The translations under genes and the position numbers were made by a program. A stretch of DNA of 64,000 nt, taken from assembly GCA_024710405.1 (NCBI GenBank), contig JANJUV010000011.1, forward strand, positions 174,572 through 238,571. The letters are read 5' to 3'. Below the pieces are notes generated by a model. That model was not told the origin of the DNA. It did not search any database and saw only the letters and a list, made by a program, of their open reading frames with translations. Source of the DNA: Bacteroidales bacterium (GTDB lineage: Bacteria; Bacteroidota; Bacteroidia; Bacteroidales; F082). Of the stretch, positions 17,561-26,077 are shown in pieces; position 1 is the stretch's first letter, and every line of letters starts with the position of its first letter.

Positions 17561-18829
17561 ATGAATAGATCAAAAATCATTCTTATCATTTTGCTTATTC
17601 TGGTTTCGCTCAGACTGCAATCCGCTTTTCTGCTTATTCCGATGGACCAGACCCAATCCAACCATCTGAAGGCTTATGGAATTGCATTCTGGGTGTTGCA
17701 ACAGGATGTAGAGATTAGCTGGTTGCTAAATTATAAAGGAGGTAGCTATCTGATCCCTTATCACGAACGAATTGAAAAAGAATGCCGGCTAAGAAACGTT
17801 TCGTTTCAGGTGCTCGCCGATGTGCAGGCCGGATCGATTCTTTCTACGATAGCCGATCCTTCAGCTAATATGGACGAGATGAAAATGCATCGTGTTCCCA
17901 GAATTGCCGTTTATTCCCCAAAAAATAAATTGCCATGGGATGATGCAGTAACCTTGGTGCTGACTTATGCTGAGATACCTTATGATGTGATTTACGATGA
18001 CGAAGTTCTTGATGGGGTGCTGCCAACCTACGATTGGTTGCACTTGCACCACGAAGATTTCACCGGACAATACGGTAAGTTCTGGGCAAGATACCGACAT
18101 TTTCCCTGGTATCAGGATGATGTAAGGATACAGGAAGAAGCAGCAGCACGCAGAGGTTTTAAAAAGGTTTCTCAATTGAAACTTGCAGTAACACATAAAA
18201 TAAGAGAGTTTGTTGCCGGGGGAGGCTATCTTTTTGCAATGTGTTCTGCTACTGATAGCTACGATGTTTCTCTCGCAGCCGAAGGACTTGATATTTGTGA
18301 TGTAATGTTTGATGGTGATCCGATCAGACAAGGTGATCCAAACAGACTGAACTATCACAATTGTTTTGCTTTTACTGATTTCACCGTGGTTACAAATCCG
18401 CAGCAATACGAGATATCAGATATCGATGTAACCGAATACAGGCCACGAAGTATTAATCAAACCAATGATTACTTTTCGCTTTTTGAGTTTTCGGCAAAGT
18501 GGGATCCCGTTCCCAGCATGCTCACTCAGAATCATGAAACAGTTATCAGGGGATTTATGGGCCAAACAACTGCATTCAATAAGGACCTTGTGAAGAGCAA
18601 TGTTGTTATTTTAGGTGACAACAGAGCATTTAACGAAGACCGATATATTCATGGAACTTTTGGTAATGGATTCTGGACATTTTATGGTGGACATGATCCG
18701 GAAGATTATCAACATCTTGTTGGTGACCCACCGACTGAACTCGATATGTATCCGAATTCTCCAGGCTACAGACTTATTCTGAACAATGTGCTTTTTCCGG
18801 CCGCAAAAAAGAAAAAACAAAAAACCTGA
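17561..18829 (+). CDS. Exported glutamine-amidotransferase-like protein of unknown function
   Basis: A 422-residue protein with a hydrophobic N-terminus (residues 4-22) that acts as signal peptide or anchor. From about residue 95 on the sequence alternates strands and helices in a class I glutamine-amidotransferase-like order: RIAVYSPKNKLPWDDAVTLVLTYAEIPYDVIYDDEVL, then LHLHHEDF, and a Gly-rich elbow with cysteine (AGGGYLFAMCSATDSYD). I recall close relatives in Bacteroidota carrying the label 'asparagine synthetase B', but I see neither the N-terminal Cys2 glutaminase nor the ATP pyrophosphatase of true AsnB, so that name looks wrong. The C-terminus is Lys-rich. It converges with the lipoprotein gene at 18830 with no gap. 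Confidence 0.7.
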   Translation: MNRSKIILIILLILVSLRLQSAFLLIPMDQTQSNHLKAYGIAFWVLQQDVEISWLLNYKGGSYLIPYHERIEKECRLRNVSFQVLADVQAGSILSTIADPSANMDEMKMHRVPRIAVYSPKNKLPWDDAVTLVLTYAEIPYDVIYDDEVLDGVLPTYDWLHLHHEDFTGQYGKFWARYRHFPWYQDDVRIQEEAAARRGFKKVSQLKLAVTHKIREFVAGGGYLFAMCSATDSYDVSLAAEGLDICDVMFDGDPIRQGDPNRLNYHNCFAFTDFTVVTNPQQYEISDIDVTEYRPRSINQTNDYFSLFEFSAKWDPVPSMLTQNHETVIRGFMGQTTAFNKDLVKSNVVILGDNRAFNEDRYIHGTFGNGFWTFYGGHDPEDYQHLVGDPPTELDMYPNSPGYRLILNNVLFPAAKKKKQKT

Positions 18830-19696
18830 TTATTTGGTTTTGGTTTCCGGAGCAGTAATCAGCCAGTCAATAGATTGAAATAAAATAACATCAGTTAAAT
18901 CGAGCTGAAAATATGGTTGACATTTTCCTGATGATTCACCAAATGAAAAATATCCACTGTCAGGACTCAGATTGTTAAATAGAATGAGGGATGTTCCTTC
19001 AGTAAAATAGCTGCAGCTGTCGCCGAATCTGATGTCTTGTTCCGTTTTTGATTCAACTTCAAAGAAATATGCAGTTCTTGCAGCAGAGCTTATGTTAACA
19101 GAGAACCAATCATCGGGCTTGAAATAGTGCTGGCCATTACTATGATGCAGATCTAATTCCAAAACAGAAGTAAAATCAATATCCTTTGACTTATCCTCAC
19201 TGATGAAACGGCCACCTTCTATATCAACCCTGTATGAATCTGCTGATGCACTCTCAGATAGTCTGGTTACAGCAAATCGTTCAAAATCAATTAACTGCTC
19301 GTCGAGCAAAAAAGTGTCAAACGTAAGCAATACTTCGTGTCCCACCATGAAATCTATATCGGGAAGCCGTGCAGTAATGGTTCCTTTGCGATAACGCTTA
19401 TATGGATCAGGCACCCCCCATGGGTCATAAGCAATTTTCAGGTTTCTGATATCCTCTTCGGGATTGAGATAAGCATGGGCTTCATCAATCCAGGAGTATC
19501 CATCAGCCATTAGTACAGAGTCGTGAATTGCTTTAATGTAGGTAGCAGCCACCTGAATAACAGTGTGTTCAATAAGTACGATATCATGTGCGGCCGATAA
19601 GTGTGGCCTGTAACTGTGTTCTCCTCCTGACTTTTTACATGAAGTGTTCAGGGTGAAAAGCAGGATCACGAAAACTGAAATAAAGTTCCTGATCAT
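18830..19696 (-). CDS. Lipoprotein of unknown function
   Basis: A 288-residue lipoprotein: the N-terminus MIRNFISVFVILLFTLNTSC gives a lipobox ending at Cys20. The rest is mainly beta with no repeats or catalytic motifs I recognise; segments such as HEVLLTFDTFLLDE and YFEVESKTEQDIRFGDSCSYF do not point to a family. Its start overlaps the folA stop by four bases (ATGA), so it is translationally coupled to dihydrofolate reductase, although nothing in it suggests a folate role. The final part (PYFQLDLTDVILFQSIDWLI) is hydrophobic. Confidence 0.75.
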   Translation of the reverse strand: MIRNFISVFVILLFTLNTSCKKSGGEHSYRPHLSAAHDIVLIEHTVIQVAATYIKAIHDSVLMADGYSWIDEAHAYLNPEEDIRNLKIAYDPWGVPDPYKRYRKGTITARLPDIDFMVGHEVLLTFDTFLLDEQLIDFERFAVTRLSESASADSYRVDIEGGRFISEDKSKDIDFTSVLELDLHHSNGQHYFKPDDWFSVNISSAARTAYFFEVESKTEQDIRFGDSCSYFTEGTSLILFNNLSPDSGYFSFGESSGKCQPYFQLDLTDVILFQSIDWLITAPETKTK

Positions 19697-20205
19697 ATTG
19701 TGCCTAGCCTTTCATAAGTTTCAAAAGTATATCGAAAATCATTCTGAGGGTCATCTTCAACGACGGTTTTTTCGATCAGCTGCCATTGGCTGAAATCGAT
19801 TTCAGGGAAAAAAGTATCGGCCTCAAAGTCTTTATCAACCATTGTCAGATAAAGTTTATCCGCAATAGGTAAAAACTGTGCATAAACGGAACCGCCACCA
19901 ATGATAAACACTTCTTTCTCGTTTTTTACCATTTCAAGTGCGGCAGTAATAGAGGAGGCTGATTCGCAATTGCTGAACTGTTCGCCCGGAGAATCTGTGA
20001 GAATGATATTTCTTCTTTTTGGCAGCGGGCCATTGGGCAACGAGGCAAGTGTGCGTTTGCCCATGATAATTGTGTGGCCGGCTGTGATTTGTTTGAAACG
20101 TTTGAGGTCGTTTGAGATATGCCAGAGCAATTCGTTGTTAAGCCCAATGGCATAGTTGCGTGCTATGGCAACAATAATCGACAAAACAGGTTTTTGATGT
20201 GTCAT
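19693..20205 (-). CDS. folA: Dihydrofolate reductase
   Basis: A 170-residue enzyme reducing dihydrofolate to tetrahydrofolate with NADPH. Family motifs are clear: LSIIVAIARNYAIGLNNELLWHISNDLKRFK at the N-terminus (substrate loop), TIIMGKRTLASLPNGPLPKRRNIIL (NADPH site), VFIIGGGSVYAQFLPIADKLYLTMVD and the closing DPQNDFRYTFETYER. Length is standard. It follows thyA by six bases on the same strand, the classical pairing in which DHFR recycles the dihydrofolate made by thymidylate synthase, and it overlaps the next lipoprotein gene by four bases. Confidence 0.96.
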   Translation of the reverse strand: MTHQKPVLSIIVAIARNYAIGLNNELLWHISNDLKRFKQITAGHTIIMGKRTLASLPNGPLPKRRNIILTDSPGEQFSNCESASSITAALEMVKNEKEVFIIGGGSVYAQFLPIADKLYLTMVDKDFEADTFFPEIDFSQWQLIEKTVVEDDPQNDFRYTFETYERLGTI

Positions 20206-20211
20206 CTTTGT

Positions 20212-21036
20212 TTAAATTGCAATGTCTCCCTTTATATGCGGGTGTGGATCATAACCTATTAGTTCGAAATCTTCAAAAGTAAAATCGAAGATATCCTTCA
20301 CATTCGGATTAATTTTCATTGCCGGGAGGTTTCGGGGCTCTCTGCTCAGCTGGAGTTTCACTTGTTCGATATGGTTAAGATATATGTGAGCATCGCCAAA
20401 AGTGAGTATGAACTCGCCAGCTTTAAGACCGGTTACCTGTGCCACCATCAGGGTAAGTAACGCATAAGATGCAATATTGAACGGAACACCTAAGAACACA
20501 TCGGCACTACGTTGATACATTTGGCAGGATAAACGCCCATTGGCAACATAGAATTGAAACCAGGCATGGCATGGAGGCAAGGCAGCTTTTCCGGAAGCCA
20601 CATTATCGGCAAAAGTCATTCGGGTGTCGGGCAGGACAGAAGGGTTCCAGGCAGCTACAATCAGTCTTCTGCTATCGGGGTTATGTTTGATCTGCTTGAT
20701 AACATCGCTGATCTGATCGATTCCTTCGTTGTTCCAGTTTCGCCATTGTGCCCCATATACAGGTCCAAGGTCGCCGTTGGCATCAGCCCATTCATCCCAG
20801 ATACCTACTTTGTTTTTCTTTAAATAGTTGATGTTTGTGTCGCCTTTCAAAAACCAAAGTAATTCATAAATAATAGACCTCAGATGTAGTTTTTTAGTCG
20901 TCAACGCTGGAAATCCTTCATTGAGATCAAAACGCATCTGGTAACCGAAAATGCTCAGAGTGCCTGTACCTGTCCGGTCTGTCTTCTCTGCTCCTTCATC
21001 TAATATTTTTCTGAGCAGATCGTGATATTGTTTCAT
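20212..21036 (-). CDS. thyA: Thymidylate synthase
   Basis: A 274-residue ThyA converting dUMP to dTMP with methylene-tetrahydrofolate. The catalytic cysteine lies in [13 protein letters not shown]; other signatures are [63 protein letters not shown] and [14 protein letters not shown]. Length fits the short bacterial class. It lies between the nucleoside transporter and folA on the minus strand with gaps of 13 and 6 bases, so the three are probably one transcript for thymidine and folate metabolism. Confidence 0.97.
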   Translation of the reverse strand: MKQYHDLLRKILDEGAEKTDRTGTGTLSIFGYQMRFDLNEGFPALTTKKLHLRSIIYELLWFLKGDTNINYLKKNKVGIWDEWADANGDLGPVYGAQWRNWNNEGIDQISDVIKQIKHNPDSRRLIVAAWNPSVLPDTRMTFADNVASGKAALPPCHAWFQFYVANGRLSCQMYQRSADVFLGVPFNIASYALLTLMVAQVTGLKAGEFILTFGDAHIYLNHIEQVKLQLSREPRNLPAMKINPNVKDIFDFTFEDFELIGYDPHPHIKGDIAI

Positions 21037-21049
21037 GAGTGTATTTTGT

Positions 21050-22561
21050 TTAACCCAAAAGCATTCCTACTATGGTGGCAGACATTAATGAGGCCAAGGT
21101 GCCGCCCAACAGTGCTTTCAGCCCAAAGCGTGACAGCAGAACCCTCTGATTTGGAGCAAGCGAGCCAATGCCGCCAATCTGAATGCCAATGGAGGCAAAG
21201 TTAGCAAAGCCGCACAACATATAAGTTGCCATAATGATTGATTTGGGATCAGTAAGCAAACCAGCTGTTTTCATCTCCGAAAGGCTCACGTATCCAATGA
21301 ATTCGGTCATAATTATTTTTTCACCCAGGAGTCTGCCCAATAATGTAATATCCTGAGCATGCACCCCTATCAGCCACATTACAGGTGAAAAAATATAACC
21401 CAGAATAAACTGCAGGGACAGATCGCTGTATCTGCCATCTGTAGCTTCTGAAATGAAGTTGTTGAGTCCCAGCCATCCTCCGATGGAAATTGTTATATAG
21501 TTTATCATGGCAAGAAAAGCTATGAATACCAACAACATTGCAGCGACATTTGCTGCCAGTTTAAGTCCTTCGGTGGTTCCGTTTGAGATGGCATCCAACA
21601 CATTGCTTCCGATTTGCTCTTTACTCACTTCAATTGCTTTATCGATTGATTCGGTTTGCGGATACAAAATTTTGGAGATAACTATTGCTCCCGGAGCGGC
21701 CATAACAGAGGCCGTAAGCAGGTGTTTGGCAAAAAGCAGCCTTTGTGCAGGGTCATCGCCTCCCAGAAAACTAATGTAGACAGCGAGCACGCCTCCGGCC
21801 AGAGTAGCCATTCCGCCCATCATCACCAGGAGAATCTCCGATTTGTTCATCTTGCTGAGATATGCTTTGATCATTAGCGGAGATTCAGTTTGTCCGAGAA
21901 ATATATTGCCTGCTACCGAAAGACTTTCGGCTCCGGAAAGATTCATCAATCGTGTCATTACCCAGGCAAGCGCTTTTACTACCTTTTGAATAATACCCAA
22001 ATAAAACAACAGGCTGGTCAGTGCTGAAAAGAAAATAATTGTAGGAAGAATCTGCACCACGAAATTCTGAAGCGCCAGTTCAATGTCGTTTGTCATAAAC
22101 GAACTGAAAAGAAACTCTGTTCCTGCTTTTGTAAAGTCAAGCACCAGAACGAATAATTTTCCGATTATCTCAAAGAAATACTGAATGGCCGGAACATATA
22201 GCACCCCCATTGCAAGCAAGAGTTGTAGAAGTAGTCCGATTCCGACAGTCTTCCAGTTTATTTTTTTTCTGTTCGAGCTAAAAATAAATGCAATTACAAT
22301 CAGCCCAAACATTCCCAGTATGCCACGCAGGATTGTAACCAAACTAAAACCACTATTTTTCTCAAGCACGAGCAAGTTCGACTTGTCTAACTGAGCAACG
22401 GGCACTGAATCTGACTTTATAATATTTATCGCCTGAAGTGTGTCCGAAATGGCTGTAATAACTGTACCGCTATTCATTGTGTCATTTGTTCCAGACACAA
22501 AGCCGGGCGTCAACATAGAAAATGACAGGATGAGAATAAAAACTGCCGGTTTTATATTCAT
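21050..22561 (-). CDS. Concentrative nucleoside transporter (CNT/NupC family) with N-terminal extension
   Basis: A 503-residue CNT-family Na+ or H+-coupled nucleoside importer. The transporter core starts near residue 75 with [34 protein letters not shown] and shows the family signatures [65 protein letters not shown] and [29 protein letters not shown] proteins are normally about 400-420 residues; here a signal-peptide-like start plus about 50 hydrophilic residues precede the core. It lies just upstream of thyA and folA, consistent with thymidine salvage next to synthesis. Confidence 0.9.
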   Translation of the reverse strand: MNIKPAVFILILSFSMLTPGFVSGTNDTMNSGTVITAISDTLQAINIIKSDSVPVAQLDKSNLLVLEKNSGFSLVTILRGILGMFGLIVIAFIFSSNRKKINWKTVGIGLLLQLLLAMGVLYVPAIQYFFEIIGKLFVLVLDFTKAGTEFLFSSFMTNDIELALQNFVVQILPTIIFFSALTSLLFYLGIIQKVVKALAWVMTRLMNLSGAESLSVAGNIFLGQTESPLMIKAYLSKMNKSEILLVMMGGMATLAGGVLAVYISFLGGDDPAQRLLFAKHLLTASVMAAPGAIVISKILYPQTESIDKAIEVSKEQIGSNVLDAISNGTTEGLKLAANVAAMLLVFIAFLAMINYITISIGGWLGLNNFISEATDGRYSDLSLQFILGYIFSPVMWLIGVHAQDITLLGRLLGEKIIMTEFIGYVSLSEMKTAGLLTDPKSIIMATYMLCGFANFASIGIQIGGIGSLAPNQRVLLSRFGLKALLGGTLASLMSATIVGMLLG

Positions 22562-22589
22562 AGAGTAAAGTTTGTTAAAGATTGTAAAG

Positions 22590-23174
22590 TCAGTACTTTT
22601 TTCGCCTTTTTTTCAGTTCATCGCGTATCCTGGATGCTTTTTCATATTCTTCATTTTCAATGGATTTCTGAAGCATGTCCTCTAGTTCATCGGCCAGAAA
22701 AGCGCTAAACTCATCTTCTTCCGTCGAACCAGAAGCAACATCATCATCCACTTGCTCTTCTTCATTCTTGATAACAATTCCTGCTTCGTCAAGGATATTT
22801 TCATAGGTGTACACAGGGCACCTGTATCTGATTGCCAAAGCTATGGCATCAGAAGTACGTGCATCAATTTCACTGATACTGCCTTCGTGTTCACAAACCA
22901 AAGCGGCATGAAAAACTCCTTCTTTAAACTTATTGATAACTACTTCAAGCAAATTGATACCATAATGATCTGCGAAGTTCTTAAAGAGATCATGGGTTAA
23001 AGGACGCGAAGGTTGCATCCTTTCGAGACCCAACGCAATCGATTGCGCTTCAAAGCCGCCAATGATTACAGGAAGTCTCCTGCTTCCGCCAATCTCCCCT
23101 AAGATGAGCGCATAAGCACCACTTTGCGATTGACTGTAAGACATCCCGATAATTTCGAGCCCGATTCTGGTCAT
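22590..23174 (-). CDS. Bifunctional nuclease family protein (DUF151) with UVR motif
   Basis: A 194-residue protein. Residues about 3-135 match the BFN/DUF151 domain, with SQSGAYALILGEIGGSRRLPVIIGGFEAQSIAL and EIDARTSDAIALAIRYRCPVYTYENILDEAGI. An acidic linker follows, then a UVR-type helix pair (LEDMLQKSIENEEYEKASRIRDELKKR) as in UvrB/UvrC and Clp partners. The founding plant proteins degrade RNA and DNA; the bacterial role is not well defined. It starts the minus-strand run leading into nupC, thyA and folA, 28 bases upstream of the transporter. Confidence 0.88.
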   Translation of the reverse strand: MTRIGLEIIGMSYSQSQSGAYALILGEIGGSRRLPVIIGGFEAQSIALGLERMQPSRPLTHDLFKNFADHYGINLLEVVINKFKEGVFHAALVCEHEGSISEIDARTSDAIALAIRYRCPVYTYENILDEAGIVIKNEEEQVDDDVASGSTEEDEFSAFLADELEDMLQKSIENEEYEKASRIRDELKKRRKKY

Positions 23175-23303
23175 GAGAAACGTTTAATTCAGCTCATAAA
23201 AATACGACAATTAGCAAGTGTAACAATTTTCTGATGGAAATACTTCTTTAATATTTTTTAACAGCAATTCATAAAAATAGCACAACTCATAAGTTATTCA
23301 ACC

Positions 23304-23334
23304 TTTGATAATTCATGAATAGGTACTACTTTTG
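23304..23334 (+). promoter_or_regulatory. Consensus Bacteroidota promoter for pyrophosphatase 2
   Basis: TTTG at 23304-23307, a 19-base spacer, and TACTTTTG at 23327-23334 match the -33/-7 consensus exactly. Transcription should start near 23341, leaving a leader of about 58 bases. The AAGAWTCT element of the other pyrophosphatase promoter is absent here. Confidence 0.82.
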
Positions 23335-23398
23335 CGCCCACAAAAAACAACTTGTCCTAAAGTCTTAAACATTCAACCACACATTTCAATTTAAGTTT

Positions 23399-25702
23399 AT
23401 GCAGAACATTATTTGGTACATCCCTCTGGCAGGTATTCTAGGAATAATTTTTATTTATTTGAAATCCAAATGGATAGACAAGCAGGATCCCGGCACTGAA
23501 AAAATGCAACGCATTGCGGGCTACATTGCCCGAGGAGCAATGGCATTCCTGAAGGCAGAATACAGGATACTGGCAATCTTTGTTGCCTCTGTTTCTTTGC
23601 TGCTCTTTATAAAAGGATCATATGAACCCGGAAGCAATGGGTTTACTGTTATATCATTTATTGCAGGTGCGGTTTTATCCGGATTAGCCGGCTTCATTGG
23701 TATGAGGGTTGCCACCAAAGCTAATGTAAGAACTACACATGCTGCCCGAAAATCTCTTAATGACGCCCTGAAGGTTGCCTTTACGGGCGGTAGTGTAATG
23801 GGTATCGGTGTGGTAACACTCGGATTGCTGGGGTTGAGTCTGCTTTTTATTCTCTACCGCAACTTCATCGGAATTAACTGGTCACTCGAAATTGTTTTAA
23901 ACGTTTTGTCCGCTTTTTCACTCGGAGCATCTTCTATCGCGCTGTTTGCACGTGTAGGTGGTGGTATTTATACTAAAGCTGCCGATGTTGGTGCCGACCT
24001 TGTGGGCAAAGTTGAAGCAGGAATCCCTGAAGACCATTATCTTAATCCAGCTACTATTGCTGATAATGTCGGCGATAACGTAGGTGATGTTGCCGGAATG
24101 GGAGCCGACCTTTTCGAATCTTATGTTGGTGCAATCATCGCTGCTATGGTGTTGGGAGCTGCATTTGTTACCATGCCTCAGGTTGCCGGATATTTTGATC
24201 TTGGCCCTGTTTTGCTTCCTCTTGGACTTGCTTCAATGGGAATTGTAACCAGTATTCTCGGTACTTTCTTTGTACGTGTGAAAGGAAATGCTAATCCGCA
24301 AAAGGCCTTAAACAGAGGTGAATTTATTTCATCGGCCATCATGGTTGTTGTTTCTTTCTTTCTGATCAGGTTGTTTCTGCCCGAATCCTGGGTTTATTAT
24401 CGTGCCGATGGATCAATGGTTGAATATACATCGCTGGGAGTATTCTGGGCCACTTTAATCGGTCTGGGCATCGGAATAGGAATTGGTAAAGTAACAGAGT
24501 ATTACACCGGAAGTGGGGGTAAGGCAGTAAAATCTATTGTGAAGCAATCACATACTGGCGCTGCAACCAATATTATAGCCGGACTTGAAATCGGGATGAA
24601 ATCAACCGCTATTCCAATTCTCGGCCTTGCATTTGCCATCATTTTTTCCTATCATTTTGCGGGTCTATATGGAATTGCTGTTGCAGCGGTTGCCATGCTG
24701 GCCAACACCGGTATTCAGCTTGCTGTGGATGCATATGGACCAATTGCCGATAATGCAGGTGGAATAGCCGAAATGAGCGAACTTCCGAAAGATGTCAGAC
24801 AGAAAACAGATAAGCTTGATGCCGTTGGCAATACAACCGCTGCCATTGGTAAAGGATTTGCCATAGCTTCTGCAACACTCACCGCTCTGGCTTTGTTTGC
24901 TGCTTTTATGACTCAGGCCAACATTGTTGTGATTGATGTGTCAAAACCGCTTATCATGGCTGGATTGCTGATCGGTGGCATGCTTCCATACCTTTTCTCT
25001 TCGATGGCAATGGGTGCTGTAGGACGGGCCGGACAAAAGATGATCAATGAAGTTCGTCGCCAGTTTACTGAGATTCCGGAACTCAAAAATGCATTGGCCG
25101 TGTTGAAAAAATATGACGGTGATGTGCACAAAGCCAATGAGGCCGAACAAAAGATACTCAAAGAGGCTGAACATGCTGCTCAGTATGAAAAATGTGTAGA
25201 GATTTCAACGGAAGCCTCTTTGAAAGAAATGGTGCTTCCCGGTCTGTTGGCCATACTTGCTCCTGCAATAGTAGGATTCCTGGGCGGAGCCGAAATGCTT
25301 GGCGGTATGCTGGCCGGGGTGATGGCTTCGGGCGTATTGCTGGCAATTTATCAAAGTAATGCAGGTGGAGCATGGGACAATGCCAAAAAAATGATCGAAG
25401 AAGGTGTTGTGCATGAAGAAGTGCATCATGGCAAAGGAAGTGATTCGCATAAAGCTACTGTTGTTGGCGACACCGTTGGAGATCCTTTTAAAGATACGAG
25501 CGGACCATCTTTGAACATCCTGATCAAACTGATGTCGGTAGTTGCACTGGTTATTGCACCGAGTATTGCCGAAGAAGTTGTTAAACCGTCTGATAATAAG
25601 CCGCTTCAGATTAAACCAGACCAAACCGGAGAAAGAAATACTGATACCAGCAAGCAGGGGAGTGTTATCAGTTTTGAGGATGCCAAATCTAGCATAAACT
25701 AG
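23399..25702 (+). CDS. hppA: Membrane-bound ion-pumping pyrophosphatase 2 (K+-dependent type)
   Basis: A 767-residue paralogue of the protein at 15203. All catalytic motifs are intact: [52 protein letters not shown] and [24 protein letters not shown] again has Ala and Gly at the K+-dependence positions. At the four sites where the first paralogue carries Thr, Phe, Asp and Met, this one has A89, L93, G145 and L175, so its ion specificity is likely different (Na+-only or H+-only). A hydrophilic tail of about 45 residues after the last helix ([20 protein letters not shown]...) is unusual. An insert of about 30 charged residues around 560-590 is also seen. It is a single gene with its own promoter and terminator. 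Confidence 0.95.
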   Translation: MQNIIWYIPLAGILGIIFIYLKSKWIDKQDPGTEKMQRIAGYIARGAMAFLKAEYRILAIFVASVSLLLFIKGSYEPGSNGFTVISFIAGAVLSGLAGFIGMRVATKANVRTTHAARKSLNDALKVAFTGGSVMGIGVVTLGLLGLSLLFILYRNFIGINWSLEIVLNVLSAFSLGASSIALFARVGGGIYTKAADVGADLVGKVEAGIPEDHYLNPATIADNVGDNVGDVAGMGADLFESYVGAIIAAMVLGAAFVTMPQVAGYFDLGPVLLPLGLASMGIVTSILGTFFVRVKGNANPQKALNRGEFISSAIMVVVSFFLIRLFLPESWVYYRADGSMVEYTSLGVFWATLIGLGIGIGIGKVTEYYTGSGGKAVKSIVKQSHTGAATNIIAGLEIGMKSTAIPILGLAFAIIFSYHFAGLYGIAVAAVAMLANTGIQLAVDAYGPIADNAGGIAEMSELPKDVRQKTDKLDAVGNTTAAIGKGFAIASATLTALALFAAFMTQANIVVIDVSKPLIMAGLLIGGMLPYLFSSMAMGAVGRAGQKMINEVRRQFTEIPELKNALAVLKKYDGDVHKANEAEQKILKEAEHAAQYEKCVEISTEASLKEMVLPGLLAILAPAIVGFLGGAEMLGGMLAGVMASGVLLAIYQSNAGGAWDNAKKMIEEGVVHEEVHHGKGSDSHKATVVGDTVGDPFKDTSGPSLNILIKLMSVVALVIAPSIAEEVVKPSDNKPLQIKPDQTGERNTDTSKQGSVISFEDAKSSIN

Positions 25703-25725
25703 CAAGTTAATAGCAAAATCAAAGT

Positions 25726-25753
25726 CGGCCGGTGATGAGCCGGCCGGTTTTTT
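25726..25753 (+). terminator. Terminator of pyrophosphatase 2
   Basis: A perfect 7-bp GC stem (25726-25732 with 25740-25746), 7-base loop, then six Ts. Confidence 0.9.
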
Positions 25754-26077
25754 AAGGCACAGACAATTGTTTTTTTTAGCACAGGAATTCAATATCTTTT
25801 GATGATCATTAGTCTTAGCCAATTTTAAGTTATATCTTGCTGACTTCGATTACTTTCCTGTGTCGTTTACCAATGTGTGATTTGCCTATCAGGTTATCTA
25901 GCCAACACACTATCTCGTTTTTACTGGATAGTTGAAACCTTTTGAATCTTTTGTTGTTAATAAGTTAACAATAATCCACCAAAAATGCACGCAGATTGAA
26001 AGGCATTCTTTACTTTTGCATTCGGTGAATGCTATTCGTACGTTAAATTAATTTAATTACAAAATTATTTCAACATA
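25754..26077 (+). promoter_or_regulatory. Long leader region and promoter of gcvP
   Basis: About 320 bases without a gene. The -7 element TACTTTTG lies at 26011-26018 with no clear -33 partner. A 6-bp hairpin GCATTC/GAATGC (26018-26023 with 26027-26032) overlaps the predicted start of transcription. A TGTTAA/TTAACA inverted repeat lies near 25960-25975 and could be an operator. I find no glycine-riboswitch core. Confidence 0.45.

Noticed and set aside
25205..25822. Long minus-strand frame (205 residues) opposite pyrophosphatase 2
   Set aside because: Antisense to a highly conserved gene, no plausible protein features; a shadow of codon usage.
25754..26077. Possible glycine riboswitch upstream of gcvP
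   Set aside because: The long leader invited the idea, but I see no conserved riboswitch core and the predicted transcript starts only about 55 bases before the ATG.
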